From NCBI RefSeq assembly GCF_001886615.1, contig NZ_CP018139.1:1116001-1180000 (forward strand): a DNA stretch of 64,000 nt, written 5' to 3'. Position 1 is the stretch's first letter. The number at the start of each line of letters is the position of its first letter. The notes beneath the pieces are model-generated. The model worked only from the letters and a program-made list of their open reading frames with translations, was not told where the DNA came from and did not search any database. A program made the translations under genes and the position numbers. Of the stretch, positions 43,387 to 58,219 are shown piece after piece. Origin of the DNA: Halomonas aestuarii (GTDB taxonomy: Bacteria > Pseudomonadota > Gammaproteobacteria > Pseudomonadales > Halomonadaceae).

Positions 43387-44199
43387 ATGGATACACCCTC
43401 GGAGAAGCCTCAGAAAAGGACATCAGCTGCCGATCTCTTCGATGCTTTTATCAAGGACTTTTCTTTCGAAGTTGCTCGAAGCGATGCCGAAAAACACCGG
43501 ATATTCAAGCTTAGGCACGAGGTCTACTGCCAGGAGATAGGCTACCACCCCCCCGGAATTTCTTCGAAAGGAGAAGAGGTTGATTCTCATGACTCTCATT
43601 CAATTCACTGCCTGATCGAGCATAAAAAATCCGGAATCGCCGCAGGGTGCCTCAGACTTGTGTTGCCGGCCCCCAGGAGCGAGGGGAGAAACCATCGACT
43701 GCCACTTCAGGATTACGGCGAAGGGAGTTTAACGCATGAACTCCTTCACCCTGCCAAGCTTCCCTACGAAAGCATCTGTGAAATATCTCGGTTTGCGATC
43801 GCCAGACCATTCCGACACAAGCCCATCAAGCACGAAATACTGGATTCCGAGAATCCCTCATACCAGTTTACAGCTGAAGAAAAAAAGACATTCCCCCTGA
43901 TCATCGTGGCTCTGTTTCTTGCCACATATGCCTTGGTGGGTCTAACGAAAAAACGTCATGTTTTCGCCATGATGGAGTCCAGGCTTCCAAGGCTTCTCTC
44001 CATGTCGGGGTTCAACTTCACGCGAGTGGGAGAAAGCATTGAGATGCATGGCACCCGAAGTGCATTTTATATCGACCACACGAAAGCCGAGAAGGAAATG
44101 CATGAAGACTTGATGCCGCTCTACCTGCATATCCGCAGGGAGCTGGCCATCCAGCTCGAAGACATGCCGATGCGGGAGGCCAGGGTTTCCTGCCCCTGA
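43387..44199 (+). CDS. PEP-CTERM/exosortase-system-type acyltransferase
   Basis: This 270-residue protein fits the PEP-CTERM/exosortase system-associated acyltransferase family, a GNAT/LuxI-like fold: FEVARSDAEKHRIFKLRHEVYCQEIGYHPPG (the conserved RHEVYCQE), HCLIEHKKSGIAAGCLRLVLP and YESICEISRFAIARPFR. I choose ATG 43387 (AAAGGAAAG upstream); a GTG/ATG at 43309 precedes it in frame. No exosortase or PEP-CTERM protein is seen nearby, so this is an orphan member. Its AT-richer composition and its 3' end, which overlaps a convergent gene by 79 bp, are unusual. An acylated signal or lipid is possible but not shown. Confidence 0.83.
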   Translation: MDTPSEKPQKRTSAADLFDAFIKDFSFEVARSDAEKHRIFKLRHEVYCQEIGYHPPGISSKGEEVDSHDSHSIHCLIEHKKSGIAAGCLRLVLPAPRSEGRNHRLPLQDYGEGSLTHELLHPAKLPYESICEISRFAIARPFRHKPIKHEILDSENPSYQFTAEEKKTFPLIIVALFLATYALVGLTKKRHVFAMMESRLPRLLSMSGFNFTRVGESIEMHGTRSAFYIDHTKAEKEMHEDLMPLYLHIRRELAIQLEDMPMREARVSCP

Positions 44200-45290
44200 A
44201 GCCGGGAAAGCTTCGGCCCCGGGTATAGCCTGTCCGGCCAGTCCAGCAGCATGATGGCCAGCACGTTACGGTGCTCTCCCCTGGCCAGGTTCGTGCCTCC
44301 CTGCTCAGAGGGCACCATCCGCGCCACCGGATCGTAGGCCTCGAGCAGCGCATCGCGCAGACGCCTCACGGCCGGATGCTCCTCCTCCCCGGCCAGCAGG
44401 AAACTGATCCCCACCTCCGTGTAGATGTCCTCCTTGGTGTCGACCAGGATGCGCTCCAGCCCGGCGGCGAACTGGTCCAGCACCCAGCGGAAGTTCTCGG
44501 CCTCCACGGGCTTCTGGTAATAGTCGCTGGCGGCAATCACGAAGTGGGTCATGCCGTAGATCTTGTTGCGATACTCGGCCGTGGAGAGCCGCGGATCACG
44601 CGCCGGGGGATACTGTCGACGGAAGGCTGCCGTGGCCTCCTCCCTCAGATCGGCGACCCCCAGGTCCTCGAGGTAATACACCAGGTTGGCGACCTGGGCG
44701 GCGTAGACCGCCATCACCTCGGGATCGAGCACGAAGGTGCGGAAATCGACGCCTGCCAGGTAGTCCAGCGCCCGGTGATAGCCGGGCAGGTCAGCCTCGT
44801 TCAGCAAGCCGTGATATTTCGCCTGGGTCAGGTCGAAGGCCAGGCCCTTCGCATAGGCGATCTCGCCCCACTCGCCCAGCATCCGCTTGCGGCGACGCTG
44901 CTTCGCGCTGCCTTCCGGATAGGCCGCCACCTGCTCCCGGGCCCGTCGCGCGGCATGGTCGGGGTCGGCCAGGGCATCGATCTCCTCGCGCAGATCACTC
45001 ACCAGCTGCCGTCCATAGGCGCGGTTGAGGGGCAGGTAACGTTCCTCGCCGGTCAGCCGATAGAGCCGCTGCGCATAGTGTCGCTGCTTGCTCAGGGGCA
45101 GGTCGGGCAGGGCCTCCTCGTAACGCTCCTGGATCGACCGGGCCACGTCGCGGTAGCCGAGCGCCTGGTCGCGCGTCGGCAGGGCGCATCCGCCAAGCGC
45201 CAGCAGCGCCGCAAGCAGCCAGACCATGAGCCTCGTGGACGACCGGAGTGACCGCCGGCTGGCACGCATTCCCGGCATGGCCATGCTCAT
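44121..45290 (-). CDS. DUF3541 family lipoprotein
   Basis: This 389-residue protein has a lipobox (LLALGGC near residue 35) and fits DUF3541: [79 protein letters not shown] and [22 protein letters not shown]. Family function is unknown. The last ~26 residues lie over the convergent acyltransferase gene, an overlap of 79 bp; the family core ends before this, so the tail may be an extension from a lost stop. The start overlaps the stop of the TRIC-family gene by 4 bp (ATGA). Confidence 0.85.
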   Translation of the reverse strand: MSMAMPGMRASRRSLRSSTRLMVWLLAALLALGGCALPTRDQALGYRDVARSIQERYEEALPDLPLSKQRHYAQRLYRLTGEERYLPLNRAYGRQLVSDLREEIDALADPDHAARRAREQVAAYPEGSAKQRRRKRMLGEWGEIAYAKGLAFDLTQAKYHGLLNEADLPGYHRALDYLAGVDFRTFVLDPEVMAVYAAQVANLVYYLEDLGVADLREEATAAFRRQYPPARDPRLSTAEYRNKIYGMTHFVIAASDYYQKPVEAENFRWVLDQFAAGLERILVDTKEDIYTEVGISFLLAGEEEHPAVRRLRDALLEAYDPVARMVPSEQGGTNLARGEHRNVLAIMLLDWPDRLYPGPKLSRLQGQETLASRIGMSSSWMASSLRICR

Positions 45291-46054
45291 TTTGGCCTGC
45301 CTCCCCGACGGGCGCGGCCGGGCGTGATCATCCTCACCCGCGCCTTGGTTCGCTTCGGGGGCATCGCCGCTGCCTCGGCCTGGCTGCCCTCGCCCTTCCT
45401 GACCTGGTCAGGGGCCTCGGGCGCCTGCGGGGGCTGGACCACCACCCAGGCGAATACCGGCAGGGTCAGCTGCCAGTAGATGGCCGAGAGCCGCAGCCCC
45501 AGGGTGACCCCCAGCCCCGTGGCGATGGATATCCCCAGCGGCGCGGAGAGGGCCTCGAGGCCGACGAAGGCCATGCCGCCGGCGATGGAGGCGGTGGCAT
45601 ACACCTCGCGCCGGAGCACCATGGGTACCCGACGCGCCAGCACGTCTCGGACCATCCCGCCGGCCACCCCGGTGAGCATCCCCATGAGGACCGCCACCAC
45701 CCCGGGCGCCTCCAGCATCAGGGCCTTGTGGGCCCCGATCACCGTGAACAGCGCCAGGCCGAAAGCATCGGCCACCGGCAGGAAGCCGCGCGAGAGGCGG
45801 TGGATATAGTGGAAGCCGAGGATCGACAGCCCCACGGTGACCAGGATCACCCAGAGATAGGTCGGATCCGTCACCCAGAATACCGGACGCACGCCCAGCA
45901 CCAGGTCTCGCAGGGTGCCGCCGCCGATCCCGGTCACCGCCGCCAGCACCAGCATGCCGAAGGGGTCCATCCTCGAGCGGCAGGCCAGCACCACCCCCGA
46001 GAGGGCGAAGACGATCACCCCTGCCATGTCCAGCCAGTAGACCAGCCCTGTCAC
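45287..46054 (-). CDS. TRIC/UPF0126 family channel
   Basis: This 255-residue membrane protein has seven hydrophobic segments and the two family repeats, each with a glycine motif: [44 protein letters not shown] and [30 protein letters not shown]. Bacterial homologues are trimeric monovalent-cation channels. The start is GTG 46054, with GGGAG 9 bp upstream. The tail after about residue 205 is hydrophilic and basic. It is coupled to the DUF3541 gene. Confidence 0.88.
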   Translation of the reverse strand: MTGLVYWLDMAGVIVFALSGVVLACRSRMDPFGMLVLAAVTGIGGGTLRDLVLGVRPVFWVTDPTYLWVILVTVGLSILGFHYIHRLSRGFLPVADAFGLALFTVIGAHKALMLEAPGVVAVLMGMLTGVAGGMVRDVLARRVPMVLRREVYATASIAGGMAFVGLEALSAPLGISIATGLGVTLGLRLSAIYWQLTLPVFAWVVVQPPQAPEAPDQVRKGEGSQAEAAAMPPKRTKARVRMITPGRARRGGRPK

Positions 46055-46143
46055 ATCGTCACTCCCTTGTCTGCCGCCCGGCAGCATAGCGCATCACGCG
46101 GCCCTTTCGCCTCACTGGTGCCAGGATGCCGACCGTGCCAGAT

Positions 46144-46629
46144 TCAGCTCCCTTGCAGGGGCAGGCGCCGGATCATGAGGGTCACCGTCTCGCCGTGATG
46201 GACCAGGGTCTCGTGGTCCTGCCAGCCGAGGCGGCGATAGAGCGCCTGCTGGTCCGGCGTGAAGAGATACAGCCGCCCGATGCGGTTCCCGGCGGCCTCC
46301 GCCTCGACTCGACGAACGAGCCCCGAGGCGATGCCCTGACCTCGCCATTCAGGAAGAACATAGACCGACGCCAGCCAGGGCGACAGGGCCGGCCGGGGAT
46401 CGAGGTCATGGGCCACCAGGCTGGCGGTGCCGACGGGCCTGCCCAGCGCGAGGGCCAGGAACACCGAGGGGATGCCTGCCGGCCCGCACTCCCCGCGCAG
46501 GGCGGCACGTCGGGAGGCCAGTGTCTCGCCGGGGCTCAGGTGCGCCCACTCGGCATGCTGCCAGGCCGCGACCCGCGCCAGATGCGGCGAGTCGGCGCCC
46601 AACCGCACGATCTCGTGGTGATCAGCCAC
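46144..46629 (-). CDS. GNAT family N-acetyltransferase
   Basis: This 161-residue protein has the GNAT core: WLASVYVLPEWRGQGIASGLVRRVEAEAA with the acetyl-CoA loop, then RLYLFTPDQQALYRRLGWQDHETLVHHGE, a close match to small-substrate GNATs. I choose GTG 46629, which overlaps the end of zapE by 8 bp and follows GGGGAG; longer in-frame extensions run inside zapE. Its operon position after zapE gives no clue to substrate. Confidence 0.88.
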   Translation of the reverse strand: MADHHEIVRLGADSPHLARVAAWQHAEWAHLSPGETLASRRAALRGECGPAGIPSVFLALALGRPVGTASLVAHDLDPRPALSPWLASVYVLPEWRGQGIASGLVRRVEAEAAGNRIGRLYLFTPDQQALYRRLGWQDHETLVHHGETVTLMIRRLPLQGS

Positions 46630-47800
46630 CCGGGCTCTCCCCATCGAGGTCACGACCGAAGCGCGCCAGCTGCATCTCCTGCAGCCGACTGAGGACCCGC
46701 CGGAACGGGAAGGCGAGGTAGCCGTGGGGATAGAGGTCGCCCATCGCCACCTCCGCCTCCAGGTAGAGCGGGATGCGCCGGTCATAGCACTCGTCGACCA
46801 GGGCGATGAAGCGCCGCACGCCGTCGTCATGGCGGGACAGTTCGGGGAAGTCACGCTCGCCGGCGTCGACCCGCGCCACCCCGTCCTCGGTACCCCGGGC
46901 GATGGGGGCCGACGCCTCGCGACGGCTCAGGCGAGGCACTTCGCTCAGCAGGACATGGTCGAAGCGGTCGCAGAGGGCGATGAAGTCCAGCGCCGCCAGT
47001 GGCTGCTCGCAGAGCTCGGCATAGCGGCACCAGAGCACCCCTTCGCTGCGCGCCACCACGGGGATCGAGCGATGTCCCAGCGCGATGGGGGCGTGGTCCT
47101 CGGGCCGGCCCTGGCGCAGCCGCGTGAAGACCTCATTCAGGGCGCTCGGATGGCCGGGACGCGAGACCCAGTAGCGCGGGTGGGCCCGACCGGGATGCAG
47201 GCGGTGGTCCTGGCCGCCGTCGAGCTCGACCACCCCCATGTGCCGCTCGATGGCCGCGATGGCGGGAAGGAAGCGCTCGCGGTTGAAGCCCTCGGCATAG
47301 AGCTGGTTCGGCGCCTGGTTCGAGGTGCAGACCAGCACCAGGCCGTGGTCGAACATCGCACGGAGCAGTCGACCGAGGATCATCGCATCGGCGATGTCGC
47401 TGACGAACAGCTCGTCGAGGCACAGCACGCGGACCTCGTCGGCCAGCTCCCGGGCCAGCGCCGTCAGCGGGTCGGCGGTGCCGGCCAGCTGGAACTGGCG
47501 GCGGTGCACCCAGCGCATGAAGTGGTGGAAGTGGAGGCGCCGCGAGGGCACGTCGAGGTGTCGATGGAAGAGGTCCATCAGCCAGGTCTTGCCTCGCCCG
47601 ACCGGACCCCAGAGGTAGACCCCGGGGGCCGGCGGACGGGCAGCGCCCGGGGCCTCGCGCAACGAGTGGAAGCAGGCCTCCAGGCGCTCGATCGCCTGCC
47701 ACTGGGCCTCGTCGTTGGCAAAGCCGGCCTGGTCCAGCGCTCGCCGATAGGCCGCCCGCGGCGACATCGCCTCACTCGTGCCGTCCGACACCCTCGCCAT
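46622..47800 (-). CDS. zapE: Cell division ATPase ZapE (AFG1-like)
   Basis: This 392-residue AAA+ protein is the ZapE/AFG1 family ATPase that acts at the Z-ring late in division under stress. Evidence: RPPAPGVYLWGPVGRGKTWLMDLF (Walker A), HHFMRWVHRRQFQLAG, LCLDELFVSDIADAMILGRL (Walker B and family loop), TSNQAPNQLYAEGFNRERFLPAI, the HPGRAHPRYWVSRP stretch and DFPELSRHDDGVRRFIALVDECYDRRIPLYLEAEV. I choose ATG 47800 with GGGGGAGAAGG upstream. The GNAT gene overlaps its end. Confidence 0.92.
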   Translation of the reverse strand: MARVSDGTSEAMSPRAAYRRALDQAGFANDEAQWQAIERLEACFHSLREAPGAARPPAPGVYLWGPVGRGKTWLMDLFHRHLDVPSRRLHFHHFMRWVHRRQFQLAGTADPLTALARELADEVRVLCLDELFVSDIADAMILGRLLRAMFDHGLVLVCTSNQAPNQLYAEGFNRERFLPAIAAIERHMGVVELDGGQDHRLHPGRAHPRYWVSRPGHPSALNEVFTRLRQGRPEDHAPIALGHRSIPVVARSEGVLWCRYAELCEQPLAALDFIALCDRFDHVLLSEVPRLSRREASAPIARGTEDGVARVDAGERDFPELSRHDDGVRRFIALVDECYDRRIPLYLEAEVAMGDLYPHGYLAFPFRRVLSRLQEMQLARFGRDLDGESPGG

Positions 47801-47895
47801 GCCTTCTCCCCCGTCCGGGATGCGCCTCCACGTGATGGGGCGCATCCTACAGGAGATGTCGTGGCCTTGCCCCGTGACGCCTCCCAACAGCGGGC

Positions 47896-51777
<3,882 letters not shown>

Positions 51778-51781
<4 letters not shown>

Positions 51782-52854
51782 AGCTCTCCCTCGTCATACC
51801 CCGGTTCGTGCTCGTCCCCCAGTCCCGGCAGCGCCAGGGGCGCGGCCAGCACGGCGCGCCCCTCCTCCACCCCGAGCAGTTCGGCATGCTCGGGGGAGAG
51901 CATCAGCTGGCCGGTGGGCGACAGGGCATAGCGCGCCACCACGCAGCGGAAGTCCGCCAGCCGCTGGTTGGCGACCATGGCCGGCTCGGCATCGGGCAGG
52001 GCATGGGCCGGGCGGATGCGCACCGGGTGCCAGGCGGCGCGTCGGAAGCTCGCCAGGCGCTCGCGCTCGCCCTTGATCACCGGACCGGCATCGAAGATGT
52101 CGACGTGGCGCGAGCGCAGGAAACCCTCGCCCAGCATCTCGCTCATCGCCGACTCGTGGTCGGGATGCTCTCGGCCGATGGCGGCGCGGGCCTGGGGCGT
52201 GAGCAGCGCCAGGTAGAGCGGGAACTGCGGCATCACCTCGGCGACGAAGCTCTTCGAGCGCACCCCAGCGAAGTAGTTGATCTCCTGGTAGTCGCGCACG
52301 AAGAAGTGGCGACCCACGCTGTTCCAGAACGGCGATTCGCCCTGCTCGTCCAGGTAGCCGGGGAAGGCCATGGCGAGGATCTCGGCGAAGCGCTCCGGAT
52401 ACTGGCTGATGAACATCAGCCGCGCCCGGCGCAGCAAGCTCTCCGCGCTGGTGCCCTTGTAGCGGGCATCCAGCGACAGCGCACACAGCAGGGTCGCCTC
52501 GGAGACCTCATGGGAGAGCGCCAGGGTCGGCACCTCGCGACGCACGTCGAGCTGCTGGGAGGCGTGGATCAGCGTCTCCTGGCGATAGGTGTAGTAGGCC
52601 TCGCGGGCGCCGGCCTGGGCGCGGATGGTGGCGGTGCCGGCCACCTCGCCGCGCTCCAGGTCCTCGAGCACGAAGATGTAGTGCTCGTCGCCGGGCGCCT
52701 CGACCTCACCGGCGAAGGCGCGCTGGGAACGGGCGATGCGCTCCTCCAGGCGGTCGCGGTGGGCCGGCAGGTTGGTCAGGCGCGGCGTGGCGCTGCCGGC
52801 CAGCCGCTCCAGGGACGGCAGGTCCGCCGAGCGGACGGGACGTATGACCAGCAT
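51778..52854 (-). CDS. aruF: Arginine/ornithine N-succinyltransferase, alpha-type subunit
   Basis: This 358-residue partner of the AruG subunit shares the AstA fold: VIRPVRSADLPSLERLAGSATPRLTNLPAHRDRLEERIARSQRAF, YIFVLEDLERGEVAGTATI, LSLDARYKGTSAESLLRRARLMFISQYPERF, ESPFWNSVGRHFFVRDYQEIN and VDIFDAGPVIKGER. ATG 52854 gives the family-like start LVIRPVR; the frame opens at 52908. Its stop overlaps the aruG start (ATGA). Confidence 0.92.
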
Positions 52855-52904
52855 GGCAGGGTCTCCGGAAGGGGATGAGTCGTCGCGCATGGACAGGCCG
52901 GGGC

Positions 52905-54149
<1,245 letters not shown>

Positions 54150-54160
54150 TCAGTCACTCG

Positions 54161-54166
54161 AGTATA
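54161..54166 (-). promoter_or_regulatory. Candidate -10 box of the ast operon
   Basis: On the minus strand TATACT lies about 42 bp before astC ATG 54119 and is the only near-consensus -10 in the 177-bp divergent spacer. I find no matching -35, and ArgR half-sites are not obvious by eye. Confidence 0.35.
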
Positions 54167-54296
54167 GGGAGGGCCGGATAGGGAAGCTTTCAGCAATGGG
54201 ACGGCGAGTTGTGTAAAAGGCAGCCGGGGCCATGGCGCCCCCACGGCCGAGCCGGGATGGGGTAGGCTGAAGGGACGCGTCCACCGGGAGCCTCTC

Positions 54297-54914
54297 ATGT
54301 TCAACACCACGGCCTGGAACCGCATCCGCTACGGGCTCTACGCGCCGGTCTACGACCTGGTGGCCGAGCGCGCCTTTCGCGACGCTCGCCGCCGGGCCCT
54401 GGACCAGGTGACCTGGCGCCCGGGCATGCGCGTGCTGCTGGTCGGGGCCGGCACCGGGCTCGACCTGCCCTGGCTGCCCCGGGATGTCGAGCTCCAGGCC
54501 ACCGACCTGTCGCCGGCCATGGTCCGGCGCCTCGAGCGCCGCGCCGAGCGCCTCGGCAGGGACGTCCTGGCGGAGGCCATGGATGCCGAGCGCCTCCTCT
54601 ACCCCGACGATCACTTCGACGTCGTGGTGATGCACCTGATCCTGGCGGTGATGCCCGACCCGGCCAGGGGCCTGGCCGAGGCCCACCGGGTGCTGAAGGA
54701 AGACGGCCAGCTCTGCGTGATGGACAAGTTCCAGGCCGACGACCGCCCGGCGGGCCTGGCGCGTCGCGGCCTCAACGCCTTCACCTCGGCCATCGCCACG
54801 GATATCACCCGCCAGGCCTCGCCGCTGCTGGAACAGGCCGGCTTTGTCATCGAGCAGGACACGCCGGTGATGATGGGCTCGCTGTTTCGCGCCCTGCTGG
54901 CCCGGCCCGCCTGA
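54297..54914 (+). CDS. Class I SAM-dependent methyltransferase
   Basis: This 205-residue protein has the Rossmann motif I VLLVGAGTGLDLPWLP, then ATDLSPAMVRRLE, the motif DHFDVVVMHLILAVMPDPARGLAEAHRVLKEDGQLCVMDKF and PVMMGSLFRALLA, close to UbiE- or PmtA-like methyltransferases. The N-terminal WNRIRYGLYAPVYDLV helix is shared with phospholipid N-methyltransferase-like members. Substrate is not certain. It is divergent from the ast operon. Confidence 0.88.
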   Translation: MFNTTAWNRIRYGLYAPVYDLVAERAFRDARRRALDQVTWRPGMRVLLVGAGTGLDLPWLPRDVELQATDLSPAMVRRLERRAERLGRDVLAEAMDAERLLYPDDHFDVVVMHLILAVMPDPARGLAEAHRVLKEDGQLCVMDKFQADDRPAGLARRGLNAFTSAIATDITRQASPLLEQAGFVIEQDTPVMMGSLFRALLARPA

Positions 54915-55826
54915 TCAGGACGAGGGGCCGGGGGCGCGCTCCCGCCGAGACGGTGGCGAAAGCGTGCACCAGACCCCGCCGATCACCACCAGGCTGCCGA
55001 CGACCTGCACCGCGAGGATGGTGTCGCCGAGCCACCACCAGGCCCCGAGCATGGTGAACACCGGCAGCAGGTTGAGGTAGATCGCGGCCCGGGTCGGGCC
55101 GATGTCGGCCAGGGCGTTGTTGTAGAGCAGCAGCGCCACCACCGAGGGGAAGATCCCGAGATAGCCGAGCCCGGCCAGTTCGGCCGAGGAGAGCCGCGGC
55201 AGCACCTGCCAGGCGCCCTCCAGCAGGGCGATGGGCGCCAGGGCCAGGTTGGCGATGACGAGCATCGCCAGCAGCCCGCCGTAGCGGGGGAAGCGCGCCA
55301 TGTGCTCCTTGACCATCAGCGAGTAGCCCACCCAGACCAGCACCGCCAGCCCCATGATCAGGTCCCCCGGGTTGACCCCGCCGGGCACCAGCTCAACCCG
55401 TTTCCCGGCGGTGATCACCAGCACGGCCCCGCCCAGGGAGACCACCACGCCGACCCACTGCAGGGGACGGAAGCGCTCGCCCAGCAGCAGCACGCTGAGC
55501 AGCAGGGTGGCGACCGGGATCAGGCTCTCGATGATGGCGACATTGGTCGGCGAGGTGAACTTAAGCGCCGCGTAGATCAGCGCATTGAAGAAGGCCACTC
55601 CGGAGAGGGCGAGGCCCAGCAGCGGTCGCCAGTGGCGACGGAACACCGGCCAGCCCTGGCGCGCCTGGTGCCAGCCCAGCGGCAGCATGACCACCAGCGC
55701 GATGGCCACCCGGCCCATCGAGATGGTGAAGGGCGGCAGGTCCTCCAGCGCCTTGCCGACCAGGATGTTGCCGGAAAAGATTGCCACCACCAGCAGCAGG
55801 AAGAGGTGGGGTCTCAGGGGTCTCAT
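54915..55826 (-). CDS. DMT-superfamily EamA transporter
   Basis: This 303-residue inner-membrane protein has ten predicted helices and two EamA repeats: FSGNILVGKALEDLPPFTISMGRVAIAL, NALIYAALKFTSPTNVAIIESLIPVATLLLSVLLLGERFRPLQWVGVVVSLGGAVLV and LYNNALADIGPTRAAIYLNLLPVFTML. Such carriers export amino acids or metabolites. ATG 55826 has GGAGGTG upstream. It lies downstream of the AraC-family regulator with a 23-bp gap, and may export the compound that regulator senses. Confidence 0.88.
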   Translation of the reverse strand: MRPLRPHLFLLLVVAIFSGNILVGKALEDLPPFTISMGRVAIALVVMLPLGWHQARQGWPVFRRHWRPLLGLALSGVAFFNALIYAALKFTSPTNVAIIESLIPVATLLLSVLLLGERFRPLQWVGVVVSLGGAVLVITAGKRVELVPGGVNPGDLIMGLAVLVWVGYSLMVKEHMARFPRYGGLLAMLVIANLALAPIALLEGAWQVLPRLSSAELAGLGYLGIFPSVVALLLYNNALADIGPTRAAIYLNLLPVFTMLGAWWWLGDTILAVQVVGSLVVIGGVWCTLSPPSRRERAPGPSS

Positions 55827-55849
55827 CGCACCTCCATGGCGTGGCGGGG

Positions 55850-56800
55850 TCAGGTCATCCGCTCCTCGCGGGGGGTGATGCCGAAGTGGTTGCGGTAGGC
55901 GGTGGAGAAGTGGGCCGCCGAGGAGAAGCCCGTCAACAGGGCGATCTCGCCGGCGGGATGGTCGCTCTCGCGCAGCAGGCGACGCGCCCGCTGCAGGCGC
56001 AGGTCCAGGTAGTAGCGGCTGGGCACCGCCTGCAGGTACTTCTTGAACAGGCGCTCGAGCTGGCGCCGCGAGATGCCCAGGTGCTCGGCCAGCTCGTGGG
56101 TGGTCAGGGGCTCCTCGATGTTGGCCTCCATCAGCGCCACCGCCTCGGCCAGGCTCTCCGGCGCATGGCCCAGGCGAGCCCGCAGCGGCACGTGCTGGGG
56201 CTCGTCACCCATGCGGATGCGCTCCAGCACGAAGTGTTCGGAGATGCGCTCGGCCAGCCGGGGGCCGTGCTGGCTGCCCACCAGGGTCATCATCATGTCC
56301 ATGGCCGCGGTGCCGCCGCCGCAGGTCAGCCGGTCGCGGTCGATCTCGAACAGCTGGCGCGACAGCAGGACCCGGGGGAAGGCGTCGGCGACGGCGTCGA
56401 AACGCTGCCAGGGCAGCGTTGCCCGGTAGCCGTCCAGCACCCCGGCCCGGGCCAGCACCTCGGTCCCCCCGCCGATGCCCCCCAGCAGCACTCCGCCCCC
56501 GGCCAGCCGACGCAGCCAGTCGACCAGGGCCTCGGGAACGCGACCGGAGAGCGGTCCCGGGGCGCACACCAGCAGCAGGTCCAGCGGGTCATCCACCTCG
56601 CCGATCCCGGCCTGGGGCACGAGAGCCTGCTGGGAGGCGCTCGTCACGGGGCCGGACGCGGTGGCGAAGGTGGTGAGGCGATAAAGGGGGCGCCCTTCCA
56701 GCCGATTGGCCACGAACAGCGGCTCGGTGGCACAGGCCTCGGCCAGCAGGGAGAAACCGGGCAGCACCACCACACCGACATGCCGCGTCAGTGACGTCAC
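55850..56800 (-). CDS. GlxA-type AraC-family regulator, ArgR/GbdR-like
   Basis: This 316-residue regulator has an N-terminal DJ-1/PfpI (class I amidotransferase-like) sensor domain (VGVVVLPGFSLLAEACATEPLFVANRL, LLGGIGGGTEVLARAGVLDGYRATLPWQRF) and a C-terminal AraC double helix-turn-helix (LTTHELAEHLGISRRQLERLFKKYLQAVPSRYYLDLRLQRARRLL and IALLTGFSSAAHFSTAYRNHFGITPREER). Long stretches match the family of Pseudomonas ArgR and GbdR, which respond to arginine or glycine betaine. The nearby ast operon favours an arginine role. It starts at GTG 56800, 9 bp after the fabV stop. Confidence 0.85.
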   Translation of the reverse strand: MTSLTRHVGVVVLPGFSLLAEACATEPLFVANRLEGRPLYRLTTFATASGPVTSASQQALVPQAGIGEVDDPLDLLLVCAPGPLSGRVPEALVDWLRRLAGGGVLLGGIGGGTEVLARAGVLDGYRATLPWQRFDAVADAFPRVLLSRQLFEIDRDRLTCGGGTAAMDMMMTLVGSQHGPRLAERISEHFVLERIRMGDEPQHVPLRARLGHAPESLAEAVALMEANIEEPLTTHELAEHLGISRRQLERLFKKYLQAVPSRYYLDLRLQRARRLLRESDHPAGEIALLTGFSSAAHFSTAYRNHFGITPREERMT

Positions 56801-56809
56801 ACGAGGGGC

Positions 56810-58018
56810 CTACAGGTTCACGACATCGAAGTCGGCCACCGGATTCACGTCGGCGTCGTAGTCCACGTCGTCGCGCTCGAAGCCGAACAGCTTCAGGAAC
56901 TCGTGCTTGTAGCCGGCGTAATCGGTGATCTCGAAGAGGTTCTCGGTGGTCACCTGGGGCCACAGGTCCTGGCAGGCCTGCTGGACGTCGTCGCGCAACT
57001 CCCAGTCGTCCAGGCGCAGGCGGCCGGCCTCGTCGGTCTCGGCGCTGCCCTGCCCTTCACCAAGGTACAGCCGCTCGCCGAAGAGCCGGTTGAGCTGGTC
57101 GATGGTGCCCTCGTGCAGGCCCTTCTCCTTCATCACCCGATAGACCATGGCGATGTAGAGCGGCATGACCGGGATAGCGGCACTCGCCTGGGTGACCACC
57201 GACTTGAGCACCGCCACGTTGGCCCCGCCGCCGCTGGCCGCGAGGCGCTTGTCGATCTCGCCAGCGGCGCGATCCAGGTCCTCCTTGGCCTTGCCCAGGG
57301 CGCCGTGCCAGTAGATCGGCCAGGTGATCTCGGTGCCGATGTAGCTGAAGGCCACGCTGCGGGCGCCCGGCGCCAGCACGCCGGCGCGGTCCAGGGCATC
57401 GATCCACAGCTCCCAGTCCTCGCCGCCCATCACCGCCTTGGTATCCTCTATCTCCTGCTCGGTGGCGGGCTCGACCTCGGCCTCGATGATGGTGTCCTTG
57501 TTGGTGTCGATGGCGGTGGCCCGGTAGGTCTCGCCGATCGGCTTGAGGCTGGAGCGCTTGAGCTCGCCGCTGTCGGGCAGCTTGCGCACCGGCGAGGCCA
57601 GCGAGTAGACCACGAGATCCACCTGGCCGAGGTCCTGCTGGATCAGCTCGATGGCCTTCTCGCGCGCCTCGTGGGAGAAGGCGTCGCCGTTGATCGACTT
57701 GCTGTAGAGGCCCTCCGCCTTGGCGAACCTGTCGAAGGCGGCGCTGTTGTACCAGCCGGCCGTGCCGGGCTTCTTCTCGGTGCCGGGCTTCTCGAAGAAC
57801 ACGCCCAGGGTGTCGGCACCATAGCCGAAGGCCGCGGTGACGCGGGCCGCCAGGCCATAGCCGCTGGAGGCGCCGATCACCAGCACCTTCTTCGGGCCGC
57901 TGGCCTTGTCCAGGCCCCGCGCGCGGGTCGCCTCGATCTGCTCGAGCACGTTCTGCTCGCAGCCGACGGGATGAGTAGTAGTGCAGATGAAACCGCGGAC
58001 CTTGGGCTTGATGATCAC
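56810..58018 (-). CDS. fabV: FabV-type enoyl-ACP reductase
   Basis: This 402-residue NADH-dependent trans-2-enoyl reductase completes fatty-acid elongation; FabV enzymes resist triclosan. Evidence: [19 protein letters not shown], the nucleotide loop [12 protein letters not shown] (49-60), [31 protein letters not shown], the catalytic Y-x8-K in [11 protein letters not shown], and [22 protein letters not shown]. The start is GTG 58018 with GAGGT upstream; longer in-frame ORF sequence upstream reads as non-coding. The regulator gene follows within 9 bp on the same strand. Confidence 0.94.
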   Translation of the reverse strand: MIIKPKVRGFICTTTHPVGCEQNVLEQIEATRARGLDKASGPKKVLVIGASSGYGLAARVTAAFGYGADTLGVFFEKPGTEKKPGTAGWYNSAAFDRFAKAEGLYSKSINGDAFSHEAREKAIELIQQDLGQVDLVVYSLASPVRKLPDSGELKRSSLKPIGETYRATAIDTNKDTIIEAEVEPATEQEIEDTKAVMGGEDWELWIDALDRAGVLAPGARSVAFSYIGTEITWPIYWHGALGKAKEDLDRAAGEIDKRLAASGGGANVAVLKSVVTQASAAIPVMPLYIAMVYRVMKEKGLHEGTIDQLNRLFGERLYLGEGQGSAETDEAGRLRLDDWELRDDVQQACQDLWPQVTTENLFEITDYAGYKHEFLKLFGFERDDVDYDADVNPVADFDVVNL

Positions 58019-58219
58019 GACAGACCTCGTTGTTGGCTGATGGACACGACGGCTGGCCACGACCGCCGCTGTCGAAGTGAGTGACACGACCGCGGGGATC
58101 GTGTCGGCAGTGGGGCACATTCTAGCGGCCCCGAGGCCGGCTGTCCGCCCTTGAGGCCCCGGCACGGCTGGTGCAGGATGCCTGCGTGGCCCGAGCGGCA
58201 AACCTGCAGGAGAGAATGG

